From positions 62,001 through 126,000 of the forward strand of contig NZ_VOXD01000002.1 in NCBI RefSeq assembly GCF_008014675.1: DNA of 64,000 bases. Direction: 5' to 3'. Made by a program: the position numbers and the translations under genes. This DNA comes from Neolewinella aurantiaca. Its GTDB lineage: Bacteria; Bacteroidota; Bacteroidia; Chitinophagales; Saprospiraceae. Under the pieces are notes generated by a model. It was not told the DNA's origin. It was given only the letters and a program-made list of their open reading frames with translations, and did not search any database. Positions 7,974 to 17,287 of the stretch are shown here, in pieces (the first letter of the stretch is position 1; the number at the start of each line of letters is the position of its first letter).

Positions 7974-10928
7974 ATGCGTACACTTTTACTTTTTTTTACT
8001 TTACTTAGTTTGCTGTCTGCAACGACACTTTTGGCTCAGCCCCAGCCGGTCACCCGACCTTCGTCGGTCCCGACCCTGGCCCTGCCAGCTCTTGATAATA
8101 CCAGGCTTTTGCAAGAAGAGTTGAGCCTTCGTAAACCAGGGCGCGCCCCCCGGTTTGCTGAAGTCCGGCAGGTCAGTGTACGCCCCGAGACCGATGGTGT
8201 ATGGCAAGTAAACAACGACGGAACAACCACCTGGCGGCTGCGAATCAGCAGCCCCAATGCTGAATCCATCAACCTGGGCTTTACCGAATTTTCGATGCCC
8301 CGGGGCGGAGAACTCTACCTGCACACGGGCAAAAAAGACAACTGGGAGGTCCGGGGCCCGTATACCCCTGCGGATAATGAGGTCCATAACCAACTCTGGA
8401 CTCCTGTCATCAATGGCGATGAGGTGGTTGTGGAGGTCACCCTGCCAGAGGAAGAACGGAGCAATCTCCGGTTGTGGTTAACGGAAGTCAACCACGATTT
8501 TCTGGGGTTCACGGAGAATGTCGAGAAGTCAGGCTCATGTAACGTAGATGTAATCTGCGGTGATGCCGACGGATATGCCATCGTTGACAAGTACCGCGAT
8601 ATTATCCGGTCAGTAGTGGTGTATAGTATCGGAGGGGGGACTTTTTGTACCGGCTTCCTGGTGAACAACACCTCTCAGGACGGAACGCCTTATTTTATGA
8701 CCGCAGATCACTGTAATATGACTGCTGCGAATGCTCCCTCATTAGTAACGTACTACAATTTCGAGAACAGTACCTGCCGCCCGGTAGGGTCTGCCGCCAG
8801 CGGTGGAGCCGGTGATGGTGTGCTTGGGGTAAACAACACCGGAGCCATTTTCAGAGCGAGCAACCCCGCAAGCGATATGACCTTACTCGAACTCGATGAT
8901 CCTATCCCCGCCGCCGCAAACGCATTCCTGGCAGGATGGGACAATTCTTACGACGTGCCTACCGACACTATGATCGCAATTCACCACCCGAGTACCGACG
9001 AAAAACGCATCAGCTTCACCTTTCAGCAAACGTTCTTCACCGCTGGTTACGCTGGTAATAACGCGCCCACTACCGGTACGCACCTCGAAGTTCCTGACTG
9101 GGACATCGGGACCACGGAGCCGGGCTCCTCCGGCTCACCCATCTTCGATCGTTTTCACCGGGTGCGCGGGCAACTGCACGGCGGCCAGGCGGCTTGCGGT
9201 AATAACTCTTTCGATACCTACGGCGCTGTCGCCCGTAGTTGGGAAGGAGGTGGCTCTTCCTCGACCCGCCTGCGCGATTGGTTAGACCCCAACAATACCG
9301 GTGTGTCAGCGATTGACGGGCGGGAAGTCAATGTCGCCCCCTCAACCATTGTGGCGACTCCTTCTGCGCAGAGTGCCTGTGGTACCGATCAGGTTCAGTA
9401 CTCGCTCGCTATCGGTAGTGGCTTTACCAGCAACGTTACTTTGTCCATCGGTGACCTGCCGGCCGGCCTGGGGGCTTCCTATTCTCAAAACCCCGCCGCT
9501 CCGGGCAGTACGGTAACCCTCACCGTCGGCGCTAACACGCCACAAACAGGTGAGTACGATTTTACGGTTATGGCATCCGACGGATCAAACGACGATTCTG
9601 TGCCGTTGAATCTGACCCTGACGGCGGCGACTCCCGGCCCTCCTACAGGTATTACACCCGCCCACAATGAAACTGATGTTTCGCTGACACCAACGATTCA
9701 ATGGTCGGGGACCGGAATGGGAGATTACCTGTTCGAAATCGCTTTGGATCCTTCATTTACGAATACCGTCTTCACCGGAACGCTGACTACAGAAGAGTTC
9801 ACCCCCGCGAGCCCTTTGGAACAGTCAACGACCTATTACTGGATCGTACAGGAAGTCAATGAATGTGGGGCCGGACAGGCTTCTATCGTGCATGAATTCA
9901 CAACTTTGGTTCTCGCTTGCGGCGGCCCTCAGCAAAGTGCAGATGTACCGGTTACAATTGCCGGGAACGGAACGTCAAGCTCTACTTCCGACCTTGTTTT
10001 GAACCAAAACAGTACGGTCGAATCCATCGAAGTTAGCCTGGATGTAAGCCATACCTACGTCGGAGACCTGAGGATCAGCCTTGAAGGCCCCAACGGAACA
10101 TCTGCGGTACTGGTAGACAGGATAGGCCGCACCACTACTGGTTTCGGTTGTGGTGGAGACAACCTCGTACTCACCTTCAGCGATATGGCAGCCAGTACCT
10201 CCGCAGCCCTGGAGGCTACCTGCAACAACGAACCTGCAGCCAGCGGCACCTATCAGCCCGTCGACGCCCTCTCAGTTTTCGCAGGAGTAACCGTGAGCGG
10301 AACATGGCAACTGGTGGTAGAAGACCTCGCTGATGGCGATGGCGGTACGCTCAACAACTGGTCTCTGACCATCTGTACGGCCGATGCTGCGCTGCCCGTA
10401 GAACTGATCAGCTTTGGCGGAACTGGCAAAGATTGTAGCTATACGCTGGATTGGACGGTTGAAAGAGAAGAAGGCTTCAGCCATTACGAAGTTGAGCGAA
10501 GTACCGACGGTCGTACGTTCTCTTTTATCGGCCAGGTAGAAAGCGGTCGGCAGAGGTATACTTTTGTGGACGAACTGGCCCAGGGCCATGCGTACTACCG
10601 CCTGAAACTGATCGACCTTGATGGCTCCTTCGCGTACTCAGCTCTGGTGGCCGCCCAAACGGAGTGCAATCGGAACAGCCTGATCTCGTTGTACCCCAAC
10701 CCGGTGGACAAAGCCAACACGCTCCAACTGGATTTCAACAACCCACTGACAACCGGTACCTCCTTTACGGTATTTGGAGCCGACGGGCGAGCAGTGTTCA
10801 ACCGCTCCGCTACGGGTATTGGTAACCGCTCCACTTCTCTGGAATTGGGAGAACTACCCGCAGGGACTTACTACCTCAGGATCGTCTCCGGAGGACAGGC
10901 AGAAGTCCGTTCGTTCGTGAAAATGTAA
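7974..10928 (+). CDS. Secreted S1-family (lysyl endopeptidase-like) protease with T9SS sorting domain
   Basis: 984 residues. A signal peptide (residues 1-21, cleavage after LLAQ) precedes an N-terminal region and a trypsin-fold domain. The triad is visible as His in FMTADHC, Asp in ASDMTLLEL and Ser in GSSGSPIFD. Paired cysteines around SCNVDVIC recall Lys-C type enzymes. Then come an Ig-like domain, a fibronectin-III-like segment (PSTGITPAHNETD region), a P/Homo-B domain (SVPVTIAGNG to LTIC region) and a type A C-terminal sorting domain (ISLYPNPV..LPAGTYYLRI). It should be exported by Sec and then by type IX secretion to the surface, and act on extracellular protein. Confidence 0.92.
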   Translation: MRTLLLFFTLLSLLSATTLLAQPQPVTRPSSVPTLALPALDNTRLLQEELSLRKPGRAPRFAEVRQVSVRPETDGVWQVNNDGTTTWRLRISSPNAESINLGFTEFSMPRGGELYLHTGKKDNWEVRGPYTPADNEVHNQLWTPVINGDEVVVEVTLPEEERSNLRLWLTEVNHDFLGFTENVEKSGSCNVDVICGDADGYAIVDKYRDIIRSVVVYSIGGGTFCTGFLVNNTSQDGTPYFMTADHCNMTAANAPSLVTYYNFENSTCRPVGSAASGGAGDGVLGVNNTGAIFRASNPASDMTLLELDDPIPAAANAFLAGWDNSYDVPTDTMIAIHHPSTDEKRISFTFQQTFFTAGYAGNNAPTTGTHLEVPDWDIGTTEPGSSGSPIFDRFHRVRGQLHGGQAACGNNSFDTYGAVARSWEGGGSSSTRLRDWLDPNNTGVSAIDGREVNVAPSTIVATPSAQSACGTDQVQYSLAIGSGFTSNVTLSIGDLPAGLGASYSQNPAAPGSTVTLTVGANTPQTGEYDFTVMASDGSNDDSVPLNLTLTAATPGPPTGITPAHNETDVSLTPTIQWSGTGMGDYLFEIALDPSFTNTVFTGTLTTEEFTPASPLEQSTTYYWIVQEVNECGAGQASIVHEFTTLVLACGGPQQSADVPVTIAGNGTSSSTSDLVLNQNSTVESIEVSLDVSHTYVGDLRISLEGPNGTSAVLVDRIGRTTTGFGCGGDNLVLTFSDMAASTSAALEATCNNEPAASGTYQPVDALSVFAGVTVSGTWQLVVEDLADGDGGTLNNWSLTICTADAALPVELISFGGTGKDCSYTLDWTVEREEGFSHYEVERSTDGRTFSFIGQVESGRQRYTFVDELAQGHAYYRLKLIDLDGSFAYSALVAAQTECNRNSLISLYPNPVDKANTLQLDFNNPLTTGTSFTVFGADGRAVFNRSATGIGNRSTSLELGELPAGTYYLRIVSGGQAEVRSFVKM

Positions 10929-10981
10929 GAAGGAGATGAGTCGGCCGAGACTTTGGCTGTAATTTTCCTGACGACAAGTAA

Positions 10982-11150
10982 AAAAGCATTCACCGTTCAC
11001 CATTCAGATAGTCTTCGATGACGGGCGCAAACCAGATTGTCGCAATTGCTCCTCCCCAGCGCAGCGGTGTGGGGAGGCTGGGAGGGGGTTGAGCGACAAT
11101 CTGGTTTGCGCCCTCGTTGACGGTCTCAATGATGAACGATGAATGCTTTT
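10982..11150. repeat. 169 bp imperfect palindrome (ERIC/MITE-like)
   Basis: The ends are AAAAGCATTCAcCGTTCAcC and its complement GGAtGAACGaTGAATGCTTTT-like arm at 11131-11150. An inner perfect 21 bp inverted repeat begins GGGCGCAAACCAGATTG (11023-11043 against 11093-11113). A third stem is CCTCCCCA/TGGGGAGG (11051-11058, 11070-11077). The centre is near 11066. It fills the gap between convergent genes, 53 bp after the protease stop and 4 bp before the lipoprotein stop, so it may also serve as a two-way terminator. Confidence 0.85.
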
Positions 11151-11154
11151 GAGT

Positions 11155-11592
11155 TTACAGCTTATCCCACTTCAGGCGAAGCCTGCCGTCTACTTCCGCG
11201 ATGCTGATGTTGAAGTTGTTGTTCGTCAGGCGATCGATAGTTCCGAGCCAGCGGAAAGCGAGCCGGCCACTGGCGTCATAAAAGTCGGCGTCCATGGTGA
11301 ATTCCAGGTCGTCGTCGAGATCCCGTAATGCGTCAAGAAACCAGGTGCCGGCGAAGAACCGGCCATCTCCGGTAAGGTATTCTACCTGCCCGTTGCGGAA
11401 AAAAGTAATACGGTCGCCTCTGAAATCATCGGTGATGTTATCATTGAAGAGGGCTCCGTCTTCATCAAAAGTGGCTTTTTCTATTATCCAGGTGCCCAAC
11501 AACCGGTCTTCCCTGCGATCGAGCCTGTCTTCGATGCTACAGCCCGAGGCAATAAACAGGGTGCATAAAATAATGGTGTAGAGGTATTTCAT
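11155..11592 (-). CDS. Small lipoprotein, lipocalin-like
   Basis: 145 residues. The N-terminus is a lipoprotein signal peptide with lipobox IASGC (Cys at residue 18). The mature part begins with Asp/Arg-rich SIEDRLDRREDRLLGTW. It then has alternating beta-strand segments with LLGTWIIEKATF and AGTWFLDAL, as in lipocalin-like DUF proteins of Bacteroidota. No catalytic motif is seen and function is unknown. Its stop is 4 bp from the large palindrome at 10982-11150. Confidence 0.8.
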   Translation of the reverse strand: MKYLYTIILCTLFIASGCSIEDRLDRREDRLLGTWIIEKATFDEDGALFNDNITDDFRGDRITFFRNGQVEYLTGDGRFFAGTWFLDALRDLDDDLEFTMDADFYDASGRLAFRWLGTIDRLTNNNFNISIAEVDGRLRLKWDKL

Positions 11593-11742
11593 GGTAAAGG
11601 GTTTTGCTTTACCCTAAGGTCTGAAGCCTCTTTATTATGGCTGCACCGCATTATGTTGTTTAAGGCCGATTTAACGTCCTGAGGGCTATTGGTAAGAGAA
11701 TTTAACTTGCCGGCGAGGTTTTGCCCCACCGGCAAGTTGCTT

Positions 11743-14700
11743 TTACCTGATGACCAGGGGGCGGACGGCGGTTCCTGCTCCGTCGCTGACCCTGAGGAAG
11801 TAAAGCCCGGCCGTAACCTGCCCTGCTTCCATAGCCAAACTTTGCACCCCGCTGCCGAGCCGTCCGCTGAACATTCGTTGAATCACCCGGCCACTCACGT
11901 CCAGCAAATCAATGTTGACGTTGGAGGATGATTCGAGCTGGAATTCAACCTGCACTGCGCCCTCAGTAGGGTTGGGGCTGACGCTGAGGCCGAGCCGGGC
12001 CACCTGGCGATCGTTGAGGCCGGTAGGTAACTGGCCACCCATACGCTCAATAGGCTGATCGAGGTAGAGGTGGAACTCGCCAGGTTGAAGACTAATCTCT
12101 AAGTTCGGATCACTGACCGAAATCGTCTCTCCACTGAAGTAATCGTACCAGTCTCCGCTGGTGGGGAATACACCGGTTGCGGTAAGTTCACTTACCCCGA
12201 AATTTCCCACGATGGCTACCTCACCGTCATCGCCGCTAAGGTTGAAAATTTTAATGAAATCAGCGAGCTGCTGCTTAGTCACTTCGCCGTGGAAGAAATC
12301 AAAGTTATTACGGAGGTACAACAGGTCAGAGATCACGTTATAAACCTCGGCCCGGTCAAAGTCATTCCGGTAGTCCCAGCGAATTGGTTTTGGGTCAACG
12401 CGGCAGTTGGTGTTGATGCCGCCACCAGGACAGTAATTGATGCTGTAGTCGTAGCCCAGTTCACCAAACTGCCAGAGCATTTTAGGGCCAGGAACGGTGT
12501 AAAAGAAGGCGCTGGCGAGTTTCAGCCGGTCCAGCCCGGTGTCCTCTTCCTGAATGTTGTAATCGCCCGCAGAATTGGCAAACGCTTCGTTCTTGTATTG
12601 CATACGCTCTTCGTCGTGGCTTTCCATGTAAGCAACCAGGTTGTTGACGGTGAAGCCCCGGTTGCCGGCCAGAACGTTGCGCAGGTTACTGGTATAGCCC
12701 ATAGACGCCTCTGTATAATCGTCGTGGGGCGTAAATCCGGACCAGAAGTACATGCCGTTGCCGTAATTGGCCAGTTCGTTTTCTTCAGCACTCACGGCGA
12801 GATGCTCCATGATGACATAGCACTCATCATCAACGGACCAAAGATGGTCTGCATAGTCTTTGATGATGGCAATCCGGCTGGCGTCGTACTGGTTCCACAT
12901 GTTGACATCGTCGCCGGAAAAGACCTGTGTGAACCCTTTACTTAGGTCAAAACGGAAGCCGTCTACACGAAACTCTTCCTGCCAGTACCGGGTCGTTACC
13001 TTGAGGTATTCTTTGGTGAGCGGATGCTCGTGGTTCATGTCGAAACCAACGTTGAATGGATGACGCGCGACCGGGTTGAGGTAGGGGTTGTCGTCAGCTG
13101 GCCGCGAGGCTGCATCGTTCCACCACATGCGCGCCAGCGGGCTTTGCCCAAAAGCGTGGTTGTACACTACATCCATAATCACCGCCATGCCGCGGGCGTG
13201 GCAGGCGTCGACGAAAGTTTTGAAGTCTTCGGGGTTGCCGTAGTATTTGTCCAGAGCCATGTGGAAGCTCACGCTATAGCCCCAGCTGTTGTTGTTCTCG
13301 AACTCAGTTACGGGCATCAGCTCAATGGCGTTCACGCCGAGGCGTTCGAGGTAGTCGAGCGTATCGGTCAGTGATTTATAGCTGTGGTCTTCCAGGAAGT
13401 CACGAATGAGCAATTCGTAGACAACCATTTTTTTAGGGTCCGGACGGTCGTAATCCGGTTCGGTCTGCCAGTTGAAGGGGGCGACGGAGCGCCGGTGCCA
13501 GGTGAGGATACCAGAGGCACCAGCAGGGTAAGTTGGGATTCCGCTGAAGGTTTCTTCACTGATGAAGCGATCGTTGTTAGGGTCGAGTACGAGGGTAGAG
13601 TAGGGGTCCGGTTGCAGAATCTCACCGTCGATCAGGTAATTGTAGATGAGGTCTCCGTCGATCTCTGCTGCCGGAATCAATAACCAGAATGTCTCTCCAT
13701 CGACTGATTTTTTCATTCGGCCGCTTGCGGTGGGAGACCATGCATTGAAGTTGCCGAGCACAAAAACGTCGGTTTTTCCCGGAGCCCGCAGCTGGAGAAG
13801 GACGTCGCCGTTGTCCATGTTGTTGGCACCGGGTCTGAAACCGGCCGGAGGGTCAGCGACTTCGGGCTGCCCGGTAATGAAGGTGACGTAATCGGTCGCG
13901 GTCTCTCCTTCCAGCGTGCTGGTGAGGGTGTAGGTCGTGACTGCTCCAGCGGGTAGGGTGACGTCGGTGTTAAAGTCGGTGCCTGCGTCGGAGAACACGA
14001 TCTGGCTCCCGTCTGAGACAGTAAGATCCGAAGAAATGTAGGAGGTTCCCGAGAGGGAGACAAGCTCTCCTTCGGTTGCTTCGATTACCTCCTGGTCCGG
14101 GGAAGTGAAGAGTGCTTCCAGGCGGGCCTCTACGGTGAACTCATCGGAGACTTCCTCGCCGTTGGCGGTAGCAGTTGCACGGATAACGTGTGTACCACTG
14201 GTTTGCAGGCTTATTTCTTCGCTTAGCTCAGTACCAACCGCGGAGTAAATAAGGGTTTCGTTATCGTAGACCTCAATGGTTGCTTCGGTGGTGGTGCCTA
14301 CAGTGATTGGCAAAGGTTTGCCGAGCGGGTAAGCGACTCCTCCGGGGTCGCCAACGAGGTTGAGACTGAGGGCTCCGCCTCCGGCGGAGATGTCTACATA
14401 GATGTCAGCTCCCCCGGTGGCCTTACCTTCAAGGGATCCGTCGGCATTACGAAATACAAAAGCAATTTGCTGGATTTCTGTTCCTTCGGGAACACTGAAA
14501 TATTCACGGACGCTCGGGGTGAAAGTGTAGGTATAGGTGTTCGGTTGGCCTGCTACGGGAGTCAGTTGCCAGTCAGGGTTGGCCACTCCCCATTCCGTTT
14601 GCACGAATTTCCAGTCACTGAGGCTGGTGCTGTTATTAGTGATTACACCGGTGTGGAGGTAGATGTCGCAGCCGCAGTTTTCAAGGCCGGCGGTACCCTG

Positions 14701-14838
14701 GGTCGCGTCAAAGGTCAGGGTTACTTCCTGGTCGTCTGTAGGAGCAGCAGGGACAGTGGTGATGAGTTGAGCTGTCAGAGTGGAGGCCAAAATAAGAAAG
14801 CCCACGAGCAGCTGCGCGCGTTGGAAAAATATTTGCAT
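11743..14838 (-). CDS. Secreted GH13 alpha-amylase family enzyme with T9SS sorting domain
   Basis: About 1031 residues from the ATG at 14838; an upstream ATG at 14883 would add 15 residues before the signal peptide. N-terminal Ig/CBM-like domains come first, then a CBM48-like segment (VFVLGNFNAWSP) and a GH13 barrel. The barrel has region I VVYNHAFGQ, region II DGFRFDLSKGF (nucleophile Asp), region III VIMEHLA (acid Glu) and region IV MESHDEERM. The C-terminus is a type A sorting domain (SVSPNPTEGAVQVEF..AGLYFLRV). Predicted role is extracellular or surface hydrolysis of alpha-glucans after type IX secretion. No SusCD transport genes are next to it. Confidence 0.92.
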   Translation of the reverse strand: MQIFFQRAQLLVGFLILASTLTAQLITTVPAAPTDDQEVTLTFDATQGTAGLENCGCDIYLHTGVITNNSTSLSDWKFVQTEWGVANPDWQLTPVAGQPNTYTYTFTPSVREYFSVPEGTEIQQIAFVFRNADGSLEGKATGGADIYVDISAGGGALSLNLVGDPGGVAYPLGKPLPITVGTTTEATIEVYDNETLIYSAVGTELSEEISLQTSGTHVIRATATANGEEVSDEFTVEARLEALFTSPDQEVIEATEGELVSLSGTSYISSDLTVSDGSQIVFSDAGTDFNTDVTLPAGAVTTYTLTSTLEGETATDYVTFITGQPEVADPPAGFRPGANNMDNGDVLLQLRAPGKTDVFVLGNFNAWSPTASGRMKKSVDGETFWLLIPAAEIDGDLIYNYLIDGEILQPDPYSTLVLDPNNDRFISEETFSGIPTYPAGASGILTWHRRSVAPFNWQTEPDYDRPDPKKMVVYELLIRDFLEDHSYKSLTDTLDYLERLGVNAIELMPVTEFENNNSWGYSVSFHMALDKYYGNPEDFKTFVDACHARGMAVIMDVVYNHAFGQSPLARMWWNDAASRPADDNPYLNPVARHPFNVGFDMNHEHPLTKEYLKVTTRYWQEEFRVDGFRFDLSKGFTQVFSGDDVNMWNQYDASRIAIIKDYADHLWSVDDECYVIMEHLAVSAEENELANYGNGMYFWSGFTPHDDYTEASMGYTSNLRNVLAGNRGFTVNNLVAYMESHDEERMQYKNEAFANSAGDYNIQEEDTGLDRLKLASAFFYTVPGPKMLWQFGELGYDYSINYCPGGGINTNCRVDPKPIRWDYRNDFDRAEVYNVISDLLYLRNNFDFFHGEVTKQQLADFIKIFNLSGDDGEVAIVGNFGVSELTATGVFPTSGDWYDYFSGETISVSDPNLEISLQPGEFHLYLDQPIERMGGQLPTGLNDRQVARLGLSVSPNPTEGAVQVEFQLESSSNVNIDLLDVSGRVIQRMFSGRLGSGVQSLAMEAGQVTAGLYFLRVSDGAGTAVRPLVIR

Positions 14839-14953
14839 GTACACTACTTTAAATCGAGTAAAACGTATGAATCCCGTTTTCAATTCGGAAAATGGGCAGG
14901 GTAAAGTTAGCTAAAAAAACAAATGTGAAACTGAATGCGGGGAACACAAAAAA

Positions 14954-14983
14954 AGCACCCACCAGCTACTGCTGATGGGTGCT
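14954..14983 (-). terminator. Rho-independent terminator for the RRM gene
   Basis: Stem AGCACCCA/TGGGTGCT with an inner CAG/CTG pairing, followed on the minus strand by a run of seven T. It lies 28 bp after the stop of the RRM gene and could also work in the plus direction (CTTTATTTT). Confidence 0.8.
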
Positions 14984-15010
14984 CTTTATTTTACTGGGAG
15001 TAGCGTAGCG

Positions 15011-15661
15011 CTAGAAGCGCTCGTCGTCGCCACCACGGTCGTAGCCACCGCCACGGTTGCCGCGATCGTAACGTCCGCCGCCGCCGCCGTCGCGGTCGAA
15101 TCCGCCGCCACGACCACCGCGGTCGTAACCGCCGCCGCCACGACCGCCACGGTCGTAACCGCCGCCGCCGCCGCCACGACCACCGCGGTCGTAACCGCCG
15201 CCGCCGCCACGGTCGTAACCGCCGCCGCCGCCGCCACGGTAGCCGCCGCCACCGCCGCCGCCACGGTAGCCGCCGCCACCGCCGCCGCCACGGTAGCCGC
15301 CGCCACCGCCGCCGCCACGGTAGCCGCCGCCACCGCCGCCGCCGTAGCCGCCGCCGCCACCGCCGTAGCCGCCGCCACCGCCGCCGCCACGGTAACCACC
15401 GCCACCGCCGCCGCCGCCGCCTTGGCGATCGTTCTCCTTGACAACAATAGTGCGACCGTCAAGGTCTGATTGGTCCAGGGCTTCAATGGCAGCCTTGGCT
15501 TCTTCTTCGTTTGGCATCTCTACGAAACCAAAACCGCGCGAACGACCAGTTTCCCGGTCGAGGATAATTTTTACTGACTCGACCTCACCGTAGGCGCTGA
15601 AGGTATTTTGGAGGGTGTCCTCGTCAGTGTCCCAGCTTAACCGGGCAACAAATAAGTTCAT
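15011..15661 (-). CDS. RRM RNA-binding protein with glycine-rich tail
   Basis: 216 residues. An RRM domain (residues 1-78) carries RNP2 (LFVARL) and RNP1 (RGFGFVEM). From about residue 85 the chain is almost entirely Gly with Tyr, Arg and Asp in repeats such as GGYRGGGGGGG and GYDRGG, ending GGDDERF. This domain order matches the cold-inducible RNA-binding Rbp proteins of cyanobacteria and Bacteroidota; a role as RNA chaperone is likely by family. The tail is encoded by a GC-rich minisatellite and may be prone to length change and phase separation. Confidence 0.9.
   Translation of the reverse strand: MNLFVARLSWDTDEDTLQNTFSAYGEVESVKIILDRETGRSRGFGFVEMPNEEEAKAAIEALDQSDLDGRTIVVKENDRQGGGGGGGGGYRGGGGGGGYGGGGGGYGGGGGGGYRGGGGGGGYRGGGGGGGYRGGGGGGGYRGGGGGGYDRGGGGGYDRGGRGGGGGGYDRGGRGGGGYDRGGRGGGFDRDGGGGGRYDRGNRGGGYDRGGDDERF
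15235..15342. repeat. 27 bp minisatellite, four copies
   Basis: A 27 bp unit starting CACGGTAGCCGCCGCC begins at 15235, 15262, 15289 and 15316. It encodes the nonapeptide YRGGGGGGG of the RRM protein tail. The units look identical or nearly so, suggesting recent slippage or conversion. Confidence 0.8.
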
Positions 15662-16013
15662 AACAAAAAAGGAAAATGAAAGAAAAGATGATATGGAAAA
15701 GCGAATGGATGACTAAGGCAGTCGTTAAATAGAAAAGCAAAAAACACTTCAGATCTCTAAATCGTGTCAAGCCTACTCAAAATTCGCCTGTAAAAGCTTA
15801 GTTGTAACAATATTGAACCGATTTGTTCTCGACTCTGCGGTAAAAATAGGGGTAATTTGATGGAAAAAGAGGGTTTTCTTAACAATTAGGAGCACGAACC
15901 CACACATTTTACTGATTTATAACCTGTTGTGAAGGTTGATTTGATCATGGGGCAACCTGCAGGACGCTGTTTGATTACTATCTTTTCTCTTTACTTTGCA
16001 CAGTACCAACCAT
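15662..16013. other. 352 bp divergent gap between the RRM gene and the NlpC gene
   Basis: This A/T-rich gap holds the promoter of the NlpC/P60 gene near its right end. On the left, the RRM gene has an A-rich leader with no clear Shine-Dalgarno. A long leader would suit a cold-regulated gene, but I see no defined RNA element. Confidence 0.4.
15971..15998 (+). promoter_or_regulatory. Promoter of the NlpC/P60 gene
   Basis: TTG at 15971-15973 and TTACTTTG at 15991-15998 (one mismatch to TAnnTTTG) with a 17 bp spacer; leader of about 10-15 nt. Confidence 0.5.
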
Positions 16014-17222
16014 ATGTCTACCATGAAGCCTTATCTCTTTAATCTCCTGCTTATTCCTTGTTTGCTCTTCTTGAATTCATGCCGGGACGTGAATAAGGCG
16101 AAGAGCTTCGAGCAAATGGCGGACCGCATCAGCAAGCATTATGTAGAAGACAGCAGGGTGGACCGCTTGGAAATCGAGCACAAATCAACCTTTCAGGGCT
16201 TGTTGGTAAAAGGGTACACTACCATCCCCGAGGTGTATGACAGCATTCAGGCGGTACTTTCCGAAGGGGGATTCGTAGTCGCTCAGAACAATTTCCGTTT
16301 ACTGCCTGATGCAAAATTACTGGAAGGGAAAACAGCGGGAATCATCAACGTTTCTGTCGCTAACCTCCGTTCAAAACCGGGCCACAGTCAGGAATTGGCA
16401 ACGCAGGCCCTGATGGGTACACCAATACAGGTACTCGATTTTAAGGATGGTTGGTATCTCGTTCGTACTCCTGATCGGTACCTCGCATGGTTGGAGCCGG
16501 GAGCATTCGTAGCGATGAGGCCACAGGAAGCACAGGGGTGGTTCAACGAAGACCTGCGGATGTACACAGGCCCAACGTCGGTGATGAAGTCGGAAGAAGG
16601 AGATATTGTTACCGATCTTGTTTTCGGCAATTTGCTCAGGTACGCCGATACTGATTGGGCGGAAGACAAGATGGTATTAGTGGAATTGCCTGATGGAACC
16701 CATGGCTACGTGAAGGGGAGCTTTCTTGTTCCACCTTTACTGCAGAGCAGCATCCTAAGAACAGAAGCCTTATTAGAGTCGGCGTTTGCCAACGCCGGTC
16801 GGCCGTATCTGTGGGGTGGAACAAGCCCGAAGGCGATGGACTGTTCCGGGTTTACAAAAACTGCTTTTTACGAAAATGGGTTTGTGATTCCCCGCGATGC
16901 CAGCCAGCAGGTTCTTGCGGGCAAAGTCGTTGAGCTCACGCCTGATTTTCACAACCTCAAACCAGGAGATTTACTTTTCTTCGGCCGTTTCCGGGAGGAT
17001 GGGTCCGAAAAAATAACCCACGTTGGTTTTTACACCGGCGAAGGCCGGTTTTTGCACGCTGGCGCAGACAATGGCCGGATTGTTGAACAATCCCTTCGGC
17101 CGGAAGACGAAGACTTTGCAGAGCACCGGCTGAAATCGCTGCTGCAGGCTCGCCGGTTGGAACCCGGAACTGAAGGGGTGGTACCCGTAGGAACTGCCTT
17201 TACGGATATTCTGAAGCAGTAG
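16014..17222 (+). CDS. NlpC/P60 cell-wall peptidase lipoprotein with SH3 domains
   Basis: About 402 residues from the ATG at 16014 (a second ATG at 16023 is equally possible). A lipoprotein signal has its lipobox at LFLNSC. Two SH3-like segments follow (GIINVSVANLRSKPGHSQ and DLRMYTGPTSV). The C-terminal NlpC/P60 domain has the catalytic Cys in AMDCSGFTKTAF and the His in ITHVGFYTGEGRFLHAG. Predicted function is hydrolysis of peptide bonds in peptidoglycan stems from the outer or inner membrane surface. It is monocistronic; the next gene is on the opposite strand. Confidence 0.9.
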   Translation: MSTMKPYLFNLLLIPCLLFLNSCRDVNKAKSFEQMADRISKHYVEDSRVDRLEIEHKSTFQGLLVKGYTTIPEVYDSIQAVLSEGGFVVAQNNFRLLPDAKLLEGKTAGIINVSVANLRSKPGHSQELATQALMGTPIQVLDFKDGWYLVRTPDRYLAWLEPGAFVAMRPQEAQGWFNEDLRMYTGPTSVMKSEEGDIVTDLVFGNLLRYADTDWAEDKMVLVELPDGTHGYVKGSFLVPPLLQSSILRTEALLESAFANAGRPYLWGGTSPKAMDCSGFTKTAFYENGFVIPRDASQQVLAGKVVELTPDFHNLKPGDLLFFGRFREDGSEKITHVGFYTGEGRFLHAGADNGRIVEQSLRPEDEDFAEHRLKSLLQARRLEPGTEGVVPVGTAFTDILKQ

Positions 17223-17287
17223 ACTCAATCAATCGTGTAGAAGCAAACGAAAATCCTGTGGTTTACCCTTTACCGACGGTGGTGTAA

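Noticed and set aside
12289-12945. 218-codon frame antisense to the amylase
   Set aside because: Opposite the GH13 catalytic core, with no features of its own.
15235-15342. Regular 27 bp repeats as a CRISPR array
   Set aside because: The units are contiguous without spacers and encode a Gly-rich tail.
14975-15486. Ala/Thr/Val-rich open frames on both strands over the RRM gene
   Set aside because: All are read-through of the GGN-type minisatellite; only the frame with the RRM motifs is credible.
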